Assembly: GCF_014192275.1 (NCBI RefSeq)
Contig: NZ_JACHXR010000001.1
Location: forward strand, 434,001-498,000
Direction: 5' to 3'
Length of the DNA stretch: 64,000 nt
Origin: Halomonas stenophila
Lineage (GTDB): Bacteria; Pseudomonadota; Gammaproteobacteria; Pseudomonadales; Halomonadaceae
The notes beneath the pieces were generated by a model that did no database searches, had not been told where the DNA came from, and saw only the letters and a list, made by a program, of their open reading frames with translations. Positions 8,887 through 17,613 of this stretch are shown piece by piece. Position 1 is the stretch's first letter. Every line of letters starts with the position of its first letter. The position numbers and the translations under genes were made by a program.

Positions 8887-10050
8887 ATGAAAGGCAATGA
8901 TGTCGTAGTGTTTGTGGCCAACTCCTCCTGGTATCTCTATAACTTCCGCCGCGGCACGATTGTGGCGCTGCGCGGGGCAGGTTACCGGGTGGTAGCGCTG
9001 GCGCCGGAGGATGAGTACTCCCGCTACCTGGTGGAGGAACTGGGTATCGTGCACCTGCCGCTGCCCATGGAGGGCAAGGGTACCCGGCTGCTGGGCGAAG
9101 GCAGAAGCCTACTGGCACTGGCCTATATGCTGCAGCGGTTGAAGCCGGCCTTCGTATTCAATTTCACGGTGAAGGCTAACATCTATTCCGGTCTGGCCTG
9201 TCGGATGTTGGGCATTCCCTATGCCAACAACGTCTCCGGGCTGGGTACCGCCTTTCTGCATGATAGCTGGCTGTTCCGCCGTGTGCGTTCGGTGTATGGC
9301 GTTGCGAATCGTGGTGCACGGCGGGTGTTTTTCCAGAATCAGGAAGACCATGACCTGTTCCTGAGCCATGGCCTGCTCCAGGAAACTCCCACCACCGTAC
9401 TGCCGGGGTCCGGCATGGATACCACCCGTTTTACTTTCTCGCCGCTGCCGCCCCCCGCCCCCTTTACCTTCGTGTTGATCGGCCGCCTGCTGGGCGACAA
9501 GGGCGTACGCGAGTACGTGCAGGCGGCGGGGGAGGTGCGTGCGGCCCACCCCGATAGTCGATTCTTGCTGATCGGCCCCCATGGGACCAGCAACTGTACC
9601 GCGATCACCCATGCCGAGGTGCAGCGCTGGCAGGCCGCAGGCGTGGTCGAGGTCCTGGGTCAGCAGCGCGATGTGCGGCCCTTCATCCAGCAGGCACATG
9701 TGCTGGTGCTGCCTTCCTATCGTGAAGGGATGCCCCGCACCGTGCTGGAAGCCGCTGCCATGGGGCGGCCCTCCATCGTCTCCGATGTTCCGGGCTGCCG
9801 CCAGTCAATCGTGGCCGGTCGGACCGGTTGGTTTTGCGATGTAAAGAGTGTTGATTCGTTGACCCAGTGCATGAGGCGGTGCATGGCCCTGCCCCAGGCG
9901 GAACTGCAGGCGGCAGGCAAAGCGGCGCGTGCGCGAATCGAGGCGGAGTTCGATGAGCGCATCGTCGTGGAGGCAGCATTCGATTGCCTTCGCGACGTCA
10001 GGACAGGGCACGGCGAGGTTCTTTCCTGGTTACCGACGCACAGGGAGTGA
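8887..10050 (+). CDS. GT4-family glycosyltransferase
   Basis: A 387-residue GT-B enzyme resembling PglA-type glycosyltransferases that add a hexose or N-acetylhexosamine to a lipid-linked sugar. The N-terminus 'VFVANSSWYLYNFR' and 'NFTVKANIYSGLACRMLGI' are typical of this group. The donor domain starts near 'FTFVLIGRLLGDKG', and the EX7E signature is present in 'SYREGMPRTVLEA'. It is cytoplasmic or peripherally membrane bound. It starts 30 bases after the transglutaminase-like gene and is followed after 95 bases by the nucleotide-sugar dehydrogenase. The donor sugar cannot be deduced. Confidence 0.87.
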   Translation: MKGNDVVVFVANSSWYLYNFRRGTIVALRGAGYRVVALAPEDEYSRYLVEELGIVHLPLPMEGKGTRLLGEGRSLLALAYMLQRLKPAFVFNFTVKANIYSGLACRMLGIPYANNVSGLGTAFLHDSWLFRRVRSVYGVANRGARRVFFQNQEDHDLFLSHGLLQETPTTVLPGSGMDTTRFTFSPLPPPAPFTFVLIGRLLGDKGVREYVQAAGEVRAAHPDSRFLLIGPHGTSNCTAITHAEVQRWQAAGVVEVLGQQRDVRPFIQQAHVLVLPSYREGMPRTVLEAAAMGRPSIVSDVPGCRQSIVAGRTGWFCDVKSVDSLTQCMRRCMALPQAELQAAGKAARARIEAEFDERIVVEAAFDCLRDVRTGHGEVLSWLPTHRE

Positions 10051-10145
10051 CGCGATGACCATGGGGCTTGGCCACTCGATGCCTGAGGGGGCTGAGTGGC
10101 GACCGGGTCATCGGAATGGCCATCCGTAACGCAAGGGGTGAGACG

Positions 10146-11423
10146 ATGCTGACGATTGATGAGGTGCGGCTGGGCGTCATCGGCCTGGGGTATGTCGGGC
10201 TACCGCTGGCGGTGGAGTTCGGCAAGGTGTTGCCCACCGTGGGCTTCGATATCGACACCCGGCGGGTGAACGAGTTGATCGATCATGTCGACCACACCCT
10301 GGAAGTGGATGCGACCCAGCTGGCCGAGGCCTGGCAGCTGAGCTTCTCGAGCGATGCCGAGGCTCTGCGCCGCTGCAATGTCTATATCGTTACCGTACCG
10401 ACGCCCATCGACGCGAGCCGTTGCCCGGATCTCTCGCTCTTGATCACGGCCAGTCAAACCGTGGGGAGGGTGGTGCAGCCGGGAGACGTGGTGATCTATG
10501 AATCGACCGTGTTTCCTGGCGCCACCGAGATGTACTGCATCCCTGTGATCGAACGTGTCTCTGGCCTGGCCTTCAACCAGGACTTCTTCGCGGGTTATAG
10601 CCCCGAGCGTATCAATCCCGGTGATAAGGAGCATCGGGTCACCTCCATCCGGAAGGTGACCTCGGGTTCCACGCCGGAGGTGGCCGATTTCGTGGATTCT
10701 CTCTATCGTCTGGTCATTACCGCTGGCACCCACAAGGCCAGTTCCATCCAGGTCGCGGAGGCGGCCAAGGTGATCGAGAATACGCAACGAGACCTCAATA
10801 TCGCCCTGATGAACGAGCTGGCGGTGATTTTCAACCGGCTCGGCCTCGATACCGAGGAGATACTGGAAGCGGCAGGGAGTAAATGGAATTTCCTGCCGTT
10901 CCGGCCCGGCCTGGTAGGCGGGCACTGTATCGGCGTGGACCCCTACTACCTGACTCATCGTGCACAGCAGGTGGGGTACCATCCCGAGGTGATCCTCTCG
11001 GGGCGGCGCATCAATGATGGGATGGGGGCCTATGTGGCCAACCAACTGGTCAAGCAGATGGTCAAGCGTCGCCTGCAGGTTCAGGATGCGCGGGTGCTGG
11101 TGATGGGGCTGACCTTCAAGGAAAACTGTCCCGATCTGCGCAACACTCGGGTGGTGGATATCCTCAGTGAACTTTCCGACTACAACGTGATGGTCGATGT
11201 CTATGACCCTCAAGTGAACAAGGCCGAAGCCGAAAGGGTATATGGCATTCGTCTGGTAGAGCGTCCCGAAGCCCATGCCTATGATGCCATCATTCTGGCG
11301 GTCGCCCACCGGGAGTTCCGCGAGCTCAGGGCCGAGGTCATCCATGGTTGGGGGAAAGCCGAGCATGTGCTCTATGACCTCAAGTTCGTGCTGCCCAGGC
11401 GGGACGTGGATTTGAGGCTTTGA
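10146..11423 (+). CDS. UDP-N-acetylhexosamine 6-dehydrogenase (WbpO/TviB type)
   Basis: A 425-residue NAD-dependent nucleotide-sugar dehydrogenase with Rossmann motif GLGYVGLP near residue 13 and the catalytic Cys261 in GGHCIGVDP. The wording [12 protein letters not shown] is typical of the WbpO/TviB/WbpA branch acting on UDP-GalNAc or UDP-GlcNAc, not of Ugd. It should supply UDP-GalNAcA or UDP-GlcNAcA, an acidic building block. ATG 10146 is chosen for its upstream purine-rich AAGGGGTGAG; an earlier in-frame ATG at 10068 would add 26 residues before the Rossmann fold. It is followed by a heptanucleotide repeat tract. Which epimer is used cannot be told from sequence. Confidence 0.87.
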   Translation: MLTIDEVRLGVIGLGYVGLPLAVEFGKVLPTVGFDIDTRRVNELIDHVDHTLEVDATQLAEAWQLSFSSDAEALRRCNVYIVTVPTPIDASRCPDLSLLITASQTVGRVVQPGDVVIYESTVFPGATEMYCIPVIERVSGLAFNQDFFAGYSPERINPGDKEHRVTSIRKVTSGSTPEVADFVDSLYRLVITAGTHKASSIQVAEAAKVIENTQRDLNIALMNELAVIFNRLGLDTEEILEAAGSKWNFLPFRPGLVGGHCIGVDPYYLTHRAQQVGYHPEVILSGRRINDGMGAYVANQLVKQMVKRRLQVQDARVLVMGLTFKENCPDLRNTRVVDILSELSDYNVMVDVYDPQVNKAEAERVYGIRLVERPEAHAYDAIILAVAHREFRELRAEVIHGWGKAEHVLYDLKFVLPRRDVDLRL

Positions 11424-11451
11424 GCCAAGGAGCAAGGGGAGACAGTATGTG

Positions 11452-11549
11452 CAGCCCTCAGCCCTCAGCCCTCAGCCCTCAGCCCTCAGCCCTCAGCCCT
11501 CAGCCCTCAGCCCTCAGCCCTCAGCCCTCAGCCCTCAGCCCTCAGCCCT
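11452..11549 (+). repeat. Heptanucleotide tandem repeat, 14 perfect copies of CAGCCCT
   Basis: Ninety-eight bases made of 14 identical, uninterrupted CAGCCCT units lie between the dehydrogenase stop (11423) and the epimerase start (11571). A 7-bp unit shifts the frame with each copy gained or lost. An ATG at 11447 reads into the repeat and is out of frame with the epimerase at 14 copies; 13 or 16 copies would join the two without an intervening stop. The epimerase has its own ribosome site (GGAG, six bases before its ATG), so the repeat may instead change spacing or mRNA structure. Confidence 0.97.
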
Positions 11550-11570
11550 TGCCCTCCGATCGGAGATACC

Positions 11571-12593
11571 ATGAAGATCCTTGTCACCGGCAATGCCGGC
11601 TTTATCGGTTTTCACGTGGTCAAGTGCCTGCTGGAGCGGGGCGACAGCGTGGTCGGTGTCGATGTGGTCAACGATTACTACGATCCGACGATAAAGGAGG
11701 CGCGCCTCAGGATTCTGGAGGAGACCTCGGCGCGTACCGGCAGCGCCTATGTGTTTCTGCGGCAGGACCTGGCCGATCAGCAGGGAGTGGACGATGCCTT
11801 CCGTGAGCACCGCCCCGAACGCGTCATCCACCTGGCCGCCCAGGCCGGGGTGCGCTACTCGCTGGAGAACCCCCACGCCTATGTGCAGAGCAACGTGGTG
11901 GCCTTCACCAACATCCTGGAGGCCTGCCGGCATCACCGGGTGAAGCACCTGACCTACGCCAGCACCAGCAGCGTGTACGGGGCCAACACCAGGATGCCGT
12001 TCTCGGAGCACGAGAGCGTCAACCATCCGCTGCAGTTCTACGCTGCCACCAAGAAAGCCAACGAGCTGATGGCGCACAGCTACAGCCACTTGTTTGGCCT
12101 GCCCACCACGGGACTGCGCTTCTTCACCGTGTATGGCCCCTGGGGGCGTCCGGACATGGCGCTGTTTCTGTTCACCAGGGCCATTCTGGCCGGCGAGTCA
12201 ATCCAGGTGTTCAACTACGGGAACCATACCCGCGACTTCACCTACATCGATGACATCGTCGAGGGGGTGATCCGTACCAGCGACGATGTGGCCCGGCCCA
12301 ACCTGGCGTGGGACAGCGACAGCCCCGATCCGGCCACTAGCAACGCGCCGTATCGCCTCTTCAACATCGGTAACAACGATCCAGTGCATCTCTCCGAGTA
12401 CATAGAAGCGATCGAGGAAGCGCTGGGCAGGAAGGCCATCAGGGAAAGGCTGCCGTTGCAGCCGGGTGACGTGCCTGCCACCTACGCCGACTGCACTGAG
12501 CTGGAGAAGGCGGTGGGCTACAAGCCTGCCACGCCGGTGAGAGAGGGCGTGGCCAACTTTGTGGCTTGGTATCGAGAGTTTTATCGGGTGTAG
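11571..12593 (+). CDS. NAD-dependent epimerase, probable UDP-glucuronate 4-epimerase (copy 1)
   Basis: A 340-residue extended SDR protein with GNAGFIG at the N-terminus and the catalytic YxxxK in '[11 protein letters not shown]'. The segments '[20 protein letters not shown]' and '[13 protein letters not shown]' are characteristic of UDP-glucuronate 4-epimerases. The reaction would turn UDP-GlcA into UDP-GalA, and Ugd at 23994 supplies the UDP-GlcA. A second, very similar epimerase follows 184 bases later. The gene starts just after the 14-copy CAGCCCT tract and may be affected by its length. The substrate assignment rests on family resemblance; a 2-acetamido uronic acid is the main alternative. 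Confidence 0.85.
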   Translation: MKILVTGNAGFIGFHVVKCLLERGDSVVGVDVVNDYYDPTIKEARLRILEETSARTGSAYVFLRQDLADQQGVDDAFREHRPERVIHLAAQAGVRYSLENPHAYVQSNVVAFTNILEACRHHRVKHLTYASTSSVYGANTRMPFSEHESVNHPLQFYAATKKANELMAHSYSHLFGLPTTGLRFFTVYGPWGRPDMALFLFTRAILAGESIQVFNYGNHTRDFTYIDDIVEGVIRTSDDVARPNLAWDSDSPDPATSNAPYRLFNIGNNDPVHLSEYIEAIEEALGRKAIRERLPLQPGDVPATYADCTELEKAVGYKPATPVREGVANFVAWYREFYRV

Positions 12594-12777
12594 CTGGTCC
12601 TTTCGGGACTGTTGCTGTGCGTCGTCTTCGTGGATGATGGGGCGATGCAACCCACGCTGACAGGGATGCGTCAGGATTCAGTGGCTACCTGGGGGCGGGG
12701 GTGGCATGCTGGATGCTTTTAAAAACAAAATTGGAAACATTAAAATCATGCAGGGATAGCAAAGGGCACGGGGAACC

Positions 12778-13785
12778 ATGAAACTCTTGATCACCGGGGT
12801 AGCGGGCTTTATCGGCCATGCCGTCGCCAAGCGGCTGTCGGGGCAGGGCCACGAGATCCTGGGCATCGACAACCTGAACGAATACTACGATGTCTCGCTC
12901 AAGCAGGCGCGACTGGACGACCTGGCCGCGTGCGAGGATGTTCGCTTCCTGAAGCTGGACCTGGCCGACCGGGAAGGCATGGCCGCGCTGTTCGCCGAGC
13001 AGCGCTTCGACCGGGTGATCCACCTGGCCGCCCAGGCCGGAGTGCGCTACTCGCTGGAGAATCCGCATGTCTATGCGGACAGCAACCTGCTGGGGCACCT
13101 GAACGTGCTGGAAGGGTGCCGACAGCAGGGCGTGGAGCACTTGGTCTACGCCTCGTCCAGCTCGGTCTACGGGATGAACGACAAGACCCCGTTCGCGACC
13201 TCCGACAGCGTGGATCACCCCGTCAGCCTGTATGCGGCCACCAAGAAGGCCAACGAGCTGATGGCGCATACCTATTCGCACCTCTATGGCATTCCCGCTA
13301 CCGGGCTGCGTTTCTTCACGGTGTACGGGCCCTGGGGCCGGCCGGACATGGCGATGTTCAAGTTCACCCGGGCGATCCTCGCGGGTGAACCGCTGCAGGT
13401 GTTCAACCATGGCGAGATGTCGCGGGACTTCACCTACATCGACGATATCGCCGAGGGGGTGGTGCGCACCCTGGCGGTGATTCCCGCAGCCGATCCGGAG
13501 TGGCGGGCCTCCCACGGCGGGCCGGACAGCAGCAGTGCCCCCTATGCGCTCTACAACATCGGCCATGGCAGTCCGGTGGGGCTGATGGACTTCATTCGGG
13601 CCGTGGAAGCCGCCACCGGCAAGGAGGCGATCTGCGATTATCAGCCGATGCAGCCGGGGGATGTGCCACGCACCTGGGCGGATACCGAGGCCCTGTTCGC
13701 CGCCACCGGCTATCGGCCGCGGGTCAAGGTCGAGGAGGGCGCTCGGCGGTTCGTGGAGTGGTACCGTGGGTATTATGGGGTGTAA
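12778..13785 (+). CDS. NAD-dependent epimerase, probable UDP-glucuronate 4-epimerase (copy 2)
   Basis: A 335-residue paralogue of the preceding epimerase, with GVAGFIG, the same '[16 protein letters not shown]' block and the catalytic '[11 protein letters not shown]'. The two share most core segments but differ in N-terminal residues and near the C-terminus, so they are old paralogues and not a fresh duplication. They may act on different uronic acids, for example UDP-GlcA and UDP-GlcNAcA. The 184-bp gap before it has an AT-rich stretch (about 12716-12755), unlike the surrounding DNA, which could hold a separate promoter. It ends convergently with cysQ across a perfect hairpin. Confidence 0.85.
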   Translation: MKLLITGVAGFIGHAVAKRLSGQGHEILGIDNLNEYYDVSLKQARLDDLAACEDVRFLKLDLADREGMAALFAEQRFDRVIHLAAQAGVRYSLENPHVYADSNLLGHLNVLEGCRQQGVEHLVYASSSSVYGMNDKTPFATSDSVDHPVSLYAATKKANELMAHTYSHLYGIPATGLRFFTVYGPWGRPDMAMFKFTRAILAGEPLQVFNHGEMSRDFTYIDDIAEGVVRTLAVIPAADPEWRASHGGPDSSSAPYALYNIGHGSPVGLMDFIRAVEAATGKEAICDYQPMQPGDVPRTWADTEALFAATGYRPRVKVEEGARRFVEWYRGYYGV

Positions 13786-13817
13786 GGGAGGAGCGCTCCC
13801 ACAGAGTATTTCAATCG

Positions 13818-13842
13818 CAACCCGGCATATCGCCGGGTTGCG
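13818..13842. terminator. Perfect hairpin between convergent epimerase and cysQ
   Basis: Ten-base arms GCAACCCGGC and GCCGGGTTGC enclose a five-base loop between two convergent genes. It would work as a bidirectional terminator. The T-run on either side is weak, so the role is inferred mainly from position and stem strength. Confidence 0.7.
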
Positions 13843-13853
13843 TCGTTTCTGGC

Positions 13854-14627
13854 TCAGGCTTTCGAGCCCCAGACGATGAAGTGGGGGTTGAGATGCTCGC
13901 TGGGCGTGGCGTAGCTGAGCGGCTCGCCTTCCCGGGTCTCGACGCGACCACCGGCCTGCTCGACCACCGCCTGGGCGGCGCCGGTGTCCCACAGGCAGGT
14001 GGGGCCGAGGCGGGGGTAGACATCCGCCGCGCCTTCGGCGATCAGGCAGAGCTTCAGCGAACTGCCCATGGGCACCATGTCGTGGCTGCCCAACTGCTCC
14101 AGCCACTCGGCCAGGTCGGGGCTGGGGTGGGAGCGGCTGCCCACCACCCGCCAGCTGGCGCCTTCGGCCGGCCGGCCGGCCACGCGGATCGGCTGACGCT
14201 CCCCGCTGCCGTCCACCTTGAAGGCGCCCATGCCCTCGGCGGCGAGATACGACACCTCCAGCGCCGGGGCGACGACCACGCCGAGCACCGGGGTGCCGTT
14301 TTCGATCAGTGCGATGTTCACCGTGAACTCGCCATTGCGCTTGATGAACTCCTTGGTGCCGTCCAGCGGGTCGACCAGCCAGTAACGGCCGTCGGCGTCC
14401 GCCCCGGCGAAGCCTCCGGTGTTCTCCTCGGAGAGCACCGGAATGTCGTCCGGCAAGGCTTCCAGACCCCTGACGATGACCTCATGGGCGGCCTTGTCGG
14501 CCTCGGTCAGCGGGCTCTTGTCTTCCTTGTCTTCGACCGTGAAGTCACGCGCGTAGACTTGCATGATCGCCTGGCCGGCTTCGAGGGCGACGGTGTGGGT
14601 GCTATCCAGGAGTGTTGGTAAATCCAT
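13854..14627 (-). CDS. cysQ: 3'(2'),5'-bisphosphate nucleotidase CysQ
   Basis: A 257-residue inositol-monophosphatase-fold enzyme with the metal-binding DPLDGTKEF motif, the upstream EEN acidic site and the downstream 'WDTGAAQAVV'. CysQ hydrolyses PAP, the by-product of PAPS-dependent sulfotransferases and of PAPS reduction, to AMP; PAP otherwise inhibits those enzymes. The Met of 'MDLPTLLDS' is taken as start because AAGGA precedes it at good spacing; a longer in-frame start would add 36 non-conserved residues. It follows cysNC in the same direction after a 148-bp gap filled with inverted repeats. Its place next to PAPS-making genes in a locus with a sulfotransferase fits a PAP-recycling role. 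Confidence 0.9.
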   Translation of the reverse strand: MDLPTLLDSTHTVALEAGQAIMQVYARDFTVEDKEDKSPLTEADKAAHEVIVRGLEALPDDIPVLSEENTGGFAGADADGRYWLVDPLDGTKEFIKRNGEFTVNIALIENGTPVLGVVVAPALEVSYLAAEGMGAFKVDGSGERQPIRVAGRPAEGASWRVVGSRSHPSPDLAEWLEQLGSHDMVPMGSSLKLCLIAEGAADVYPRLGPTCLWDTGAAQAVVEQAGGRVETREGEPLSYATPSEHLNPHFIVWGSKA

Positions 14628-14651
14628 CTGTTGAGTTCCTTTCCAGGTGTT

Positions 14652-14767
14652 AAAGCTTGAAGCCGGAAGCTGGAAGAAACCCCAAGGCAGCGAGCTGAGT
14701 GGGGATGCCGCGTAGCGGCATTCTTCCAGCTTCAAGCTTATGGCTGACAGCTCCGGGCGAAGCCCGG
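14652..14767. repeat. Composite inverted-repeat element between cysNC and cysQ
   Basis: Three nested or adjacent dyads fill this gap: AAGCTTGAAG...GCTGGAAGAA at 14652-14679 is mirrored by TTCTTCCAGCTTCAAGCTT at 14721-14739; ATGCCGC/GCGGCAT is a hairpin at 14705-14721; CCGGGC/GCCCGG is a hairpin at 14753-14767. The layout is that of REP/BIME-type mosaic elements. Between two genes of one operon it could set their expression ratio. Confidence 0.75.
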
Positions 14768-14775
14768 TCCTGGCT

Positions 14776-16680
14776 TCAAGCGATTATTTTCCGTTCGCGC
14801 AGCAGTTCGATGATCGCATCGGCGGCTTCGTCACTGCTCATCTCGCCGGTCTTGATATGCAGGTCCGGGTTCTCCGGTGTCTCGTAGGCGGAGTCGATAC
14901 CGGTGAAGTTCTTCAGCTCGCCGCGTCGTGCCTTGCGGTAGAGCCCCTTGGGATCGCGGTCTTCGGCCACCTCCAGCGGGGTATCGACGAAGATCTCGAT
15001 GAATTCGCCGTCTTCCATCAGGTCGCGGGCCAGTTGGCGCTCGCTGCGGAAGGGCGAGATGAAGGCGGTCAGCACGATCAGGCCGGCATCGGCCATCAGC
15101 CTGGCCGTCTCGCCCACGCGGCGGATGTTCTCGACGCGATCGGCATCGGTGAAGCCCAGGTCGCGGTTGAGGCCGTGGCGCACATTGTCGCCATCCAGCA
15201 GGTAGGTGTGCTGGCCGGCGGCATACAGCTTCTTCTCCACCAGGTTGGCGATGGTGGATTTCCCGGCGCCGGAGAGGCCGGTGAACCACAGCACCGCGGG
15301 CTGCTGTGCCTTGGAAAGGGCGCGTGCCTGCTTGTCGATATCCACGTGCTGCATATGGATGTTCTGGCTACGCCGCAGGGCGAAGTGGAGCATGCCGGCG
15401 CCGACCGTGTTGTTGGTCATGCGGTCGATGAGGATGAAGCCACCGGTATCCTGGCTCGTCTGGTACGGGTCGAAGGCCACGGGCTTGTTCAGGCTCAGGG
15501 TACAGATCCCGATGCCATTGAGATCCAGTTGCTTGGCCGCGGCATGCTCCAGGGTGTTGACGTTCACCTGGTACTTGATGTCGCTGACGGTGGCAGAGAC
15601 GGTCTGGGTGCCCAGCTTCATCAGGTAGGGGCGGCCGGGCAGCAGTGGCTGCTCGTGCATCCACACCAGGGTGGTCTCGAACTGGTCGGCGGTCTGCGCC
15701 GGCTGCTCGACGCCGGAGATCACATCGCCGCGGGAGATGTCGATCTCGTCGTCCAGCAGCAGGGTGACGGACTGGCCGGCCACGGCCTCGTCGAGGTCGC
15801 CGTCGAAGGTATAGATCCGCGAGACCTTGCTGGTCTTTCCGGAGGGCTGCACGCGGATGGCGTCGCCGGGTTTGACCGTGCCGCTGGTCACCATGCCGGT
15901 GAAGCCGCGGAAGTCCAGGTTGGGACGGTTGACCCACTGCACCGGCAGGCGGAAAGGCGCGCGCTGCAGGTGCTCGTCGTCGATTTCCAGCGTCTCCAGG
16001 TAGGCCATCAGGGTGGGACCGTGGTACCAGGGCATGTGGTGGCCATGCTCGATGACGTTGTCGCCCTTGAGTGCCGACATGGGGATGAAGGTGATCGCCT
16101 CGAGCCCCAGCTGCCTGGCGAAGGCCCGGTACTCCTCGACGATCTCCTCGAAGCGCGCCCTGGAGTAGTCCACCAGGTCCATCTTGTTGATTGCCACCAC
16201 CACCTGGCGCATGCCGATCAGCGACATCAGGAAGCTGTGGCGGCGGGTCTGGGTAAGGATGCCGTGACGGGCGTCGACCATCAGGATGGCGGCATCGGCG
16301 GTGGAGGCGCCGGTCACCATGTTGCGGGTGTACTGTTCGTGCCCCGGCGTATCGGCGACGATGAACTTGCGCTTGTCGGTCGAGAAGAAGCGGTAGGCCA
16401 CGTCGATGGTGATGCCCTGTTCGCGCTCGGCGGCCAGGCCGTCCACCAGCAGGGCGAAATCCATCTCGCTGCCCTGGGTGCCGTACTTCTTCGAGTCGGC
16501 CTCGATGGAGGCCAGCTGGTCCTCGAACAGCAGCTTGGACTCGAACAGCAAGCGTCCGATCAGTGTGCTCTTGCCATCGTCCACGCTGCCGCAGGTGATG
16601 AAGCGCACGAGCCCCTTGTGTTCATGGGCTTTCAGGTATTGTTCGATGTCACCGGCGATCATGTCGGAGGCGTGTGCCAT
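14776..16680 (-). CDS. cysNC: Bifunctional ATP sulfurylase large subunit / APS kinase (CysN-CysC fusion)
   Basis: A 634-residue fusion. The N-terminal half is the CysN GTPase with GSVDDGKS at 31-38, DTPGH and NKMD, followed by two EF-Tu-like beta-barrel domains. The C-terminal part, from about residue 450, is APS kinase with P-loop GLSGAGKST near 468 and 'ISPFRSER'. With CysD it makes APS from sulfate and ATP at the cost of GTP, then phosphorylates it to PAPS. The start overlaps the cysD stop by one base. CysNC fusions occur in other proteobacteria, including symbionts that make sulfated surface sugars. In this locus it is best read as a PAPS source for sulfotransferases, although sulfate assimilation for cysteine is possible too. 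Confidence 0.96.
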   Translation of the reverse strand: MAHASDMIAGDIEQYLKAHEHKGLVRFITCGSVDDGKSTLIGRLLFESKLLFEDQLASIEADSKKYGTQGSEMDFALLVDGLAAEREQGITIDVAYRFFSTDKRKFIVADTPGHEQYTRNMVTGASTADAAILMVDARHGILTQTRRHSFLMSLIGMRQVVVAINKMDLVDYSRARFEEIVEEYRAFARQLGLEAITFIPMSALKGDNVIEHGHHMPWYHGPTLMAYLETLEIDDEHLQRAPFRLPVQWVNRPNLDFRGFTGMVTSGTVKPGDAIRVQPSGKTSKVSRIYTFDGDLDEAVAGQSVTLLLDDEIDISRGDVISGVEQPAQTADQFETTLVWMHEQPLLPGRPYLMKLGTQTVSATVSDIKYQVNVNTLEHAAAKQLDLNGIGICTLSLNKPVAFDPYQTSQDTGGFILIDRMTNNTVGAGMLHFALRRSQNIHMQHVDIDKQARALSKAQQPAVLWFTGLSGAGKSTIANLVEKKLYAAGQHTYLLDGDNVRHGLNRDLGFTDADRVENIRRVGETARLMADAGLIVLTAFISPFRSERQLARDLMEDGEFIEIFVDTPLEVAEDRDPKGLYRKARRGELKNFTGIDSAYETPENPDLHIKTGEMSSDEAADAIIELLRERKIIA

Positions 16681-17582
16681 CAGAAGTACCCCTCTTGCTT
16701 TTTCTTTTCCATGGAGGCGGCGCTGTCGTGGTCGATGACGCGGCCCTGGCGCTCGGAGGTGCGGGTGAGCAGCATCTCCTGGATGATATCCGGCAGGGTG
16801 TCGGCCTCGGATTCGATGGCACCGGTGAGCGGGTAGCAGCCCAGCGTGCGGAAGCGCACCTTGCGCATCATCGGCACCTCGCCGGGCTCCAGCGGCATGC
16901 GCTCGTCGTCGACCATGATCAACGCGCCGTCACGCTCCACCACCGGGCGCTCGGCGGAGTAGTAGAGGGGCACGATGGGGATCTCCTGCAGGTAGATGTA
17001 CTGCCAGATATCCAGCTCGGTCCAGTTGGAGAGCGGGAAGACGCGGATCGACTCCCGCTGGTGCTTGCGCGTGTTGTAGAGCTTCCACAGTTCCGGGCGC
17101 TGGTTCTTGGGGTCCCAGCGGTGCTGGGCGGTGCGGAAGGAGAAGACCCGCTCCTTGGCCCGGGACTTCTCTTCGTCGCGGCGCGCCCCGCCGAAGGCGG
17201 CATCGAAGCCGTACTTGTCCATGGCCTGCTTGAGGCCCTCGGTCTTCATCACGTCGGTGTGAATGGCCGAGCCGTGGGTGAAGGGGTTGATGTCCTTCTC
17301 GATGCCTTCCGGGTTGATGTGCACCAGCAGGTCCATGCCCGCTTCCTCGGCCATGCGATCGCGGAACTCGTACATGGCGCGGAACTTCCAGCGGGTATCC
17401 ACGTGGAGCAGTGGAAAGGGCGGCGGGGAGGGCGCGAAGGCCTTGCGCGCCAGGTGCAGCATCACGGCGCTGTCCTTGCCAACGGAGTAGAGCATCACCG
17501 GGTTCTCGGTCTCGGCGACCACCTCGCGCATGATCTGGATGCTCTCGGCCTCGAGCCGTTGGAGATGGGTGAGTGTCGTCAT
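16680..17582 (-). CDS. cysD: Sulfate adenylyltransferase small subunit CysD
   Basis: A 300-residue member of the PAPS-reductase-like ATP pyrophosphatase fold with PP-loop [10 protein letters not shown] near residues 33-42. It catalyses adenylyl transfer to sulfate, driven by the GTPase of its partner CysN. Length and sequence are normal for the family. It overlaps cysNC by one base and lies 31 bases after the stop of the transposase-like HTH gene, so all three are probably co-transcribed from a promoter upstream of 18417. Confidence 0.96.
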   Translation of the reverse strand: MTTLTHLQRLEAESIQIMREVVAETENPVMLYSVGKDSAVMLHLARKAFAPSPPPFPLLHVDTRWKFRAMYEFRDRMAEEAGMDLLVHINPEGIEKDINPFTHGSAIHTDVMKTEGLKQAMDKYGFDAAFGGARRDEEKSRAKERVFSFRTAQHRWDPKNQRPELWKLYNTRKHQRESIRVFPLSNWTELDIWQYIYLQEIPIVPLYYSAERPVVERDGALIMVDDERMPLEPGEVPMMRKVRFRTLGCYPLTGAIESEADTLPDIIQEMLLTRTSERQGRVIDHDSAASMEKKKQEGYF

Positions 17583-17613
17583 CGTCCTTCCTGTGATGGT
17601 GAATTCAGGGCAA

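Noticed and set aside
11452..11549. CRISPR array
   Set aside because: Units are 7 bp with no spacers and no cas genes nearby.
11420..11806. A protein made of PQPSALS-type repeats running into the epimerase region
   Set aside because: It arises from the heptamer tract and leaves the epimerase frame; no sign of selection on the peptide.
14740..16836. Very long open frame on the plus strand opposite cysNC
   Set aside because: It is the antisense shadow of a high-GC gene with clear CysN and CysC motifs; its translation is low-complexity and has no domain.
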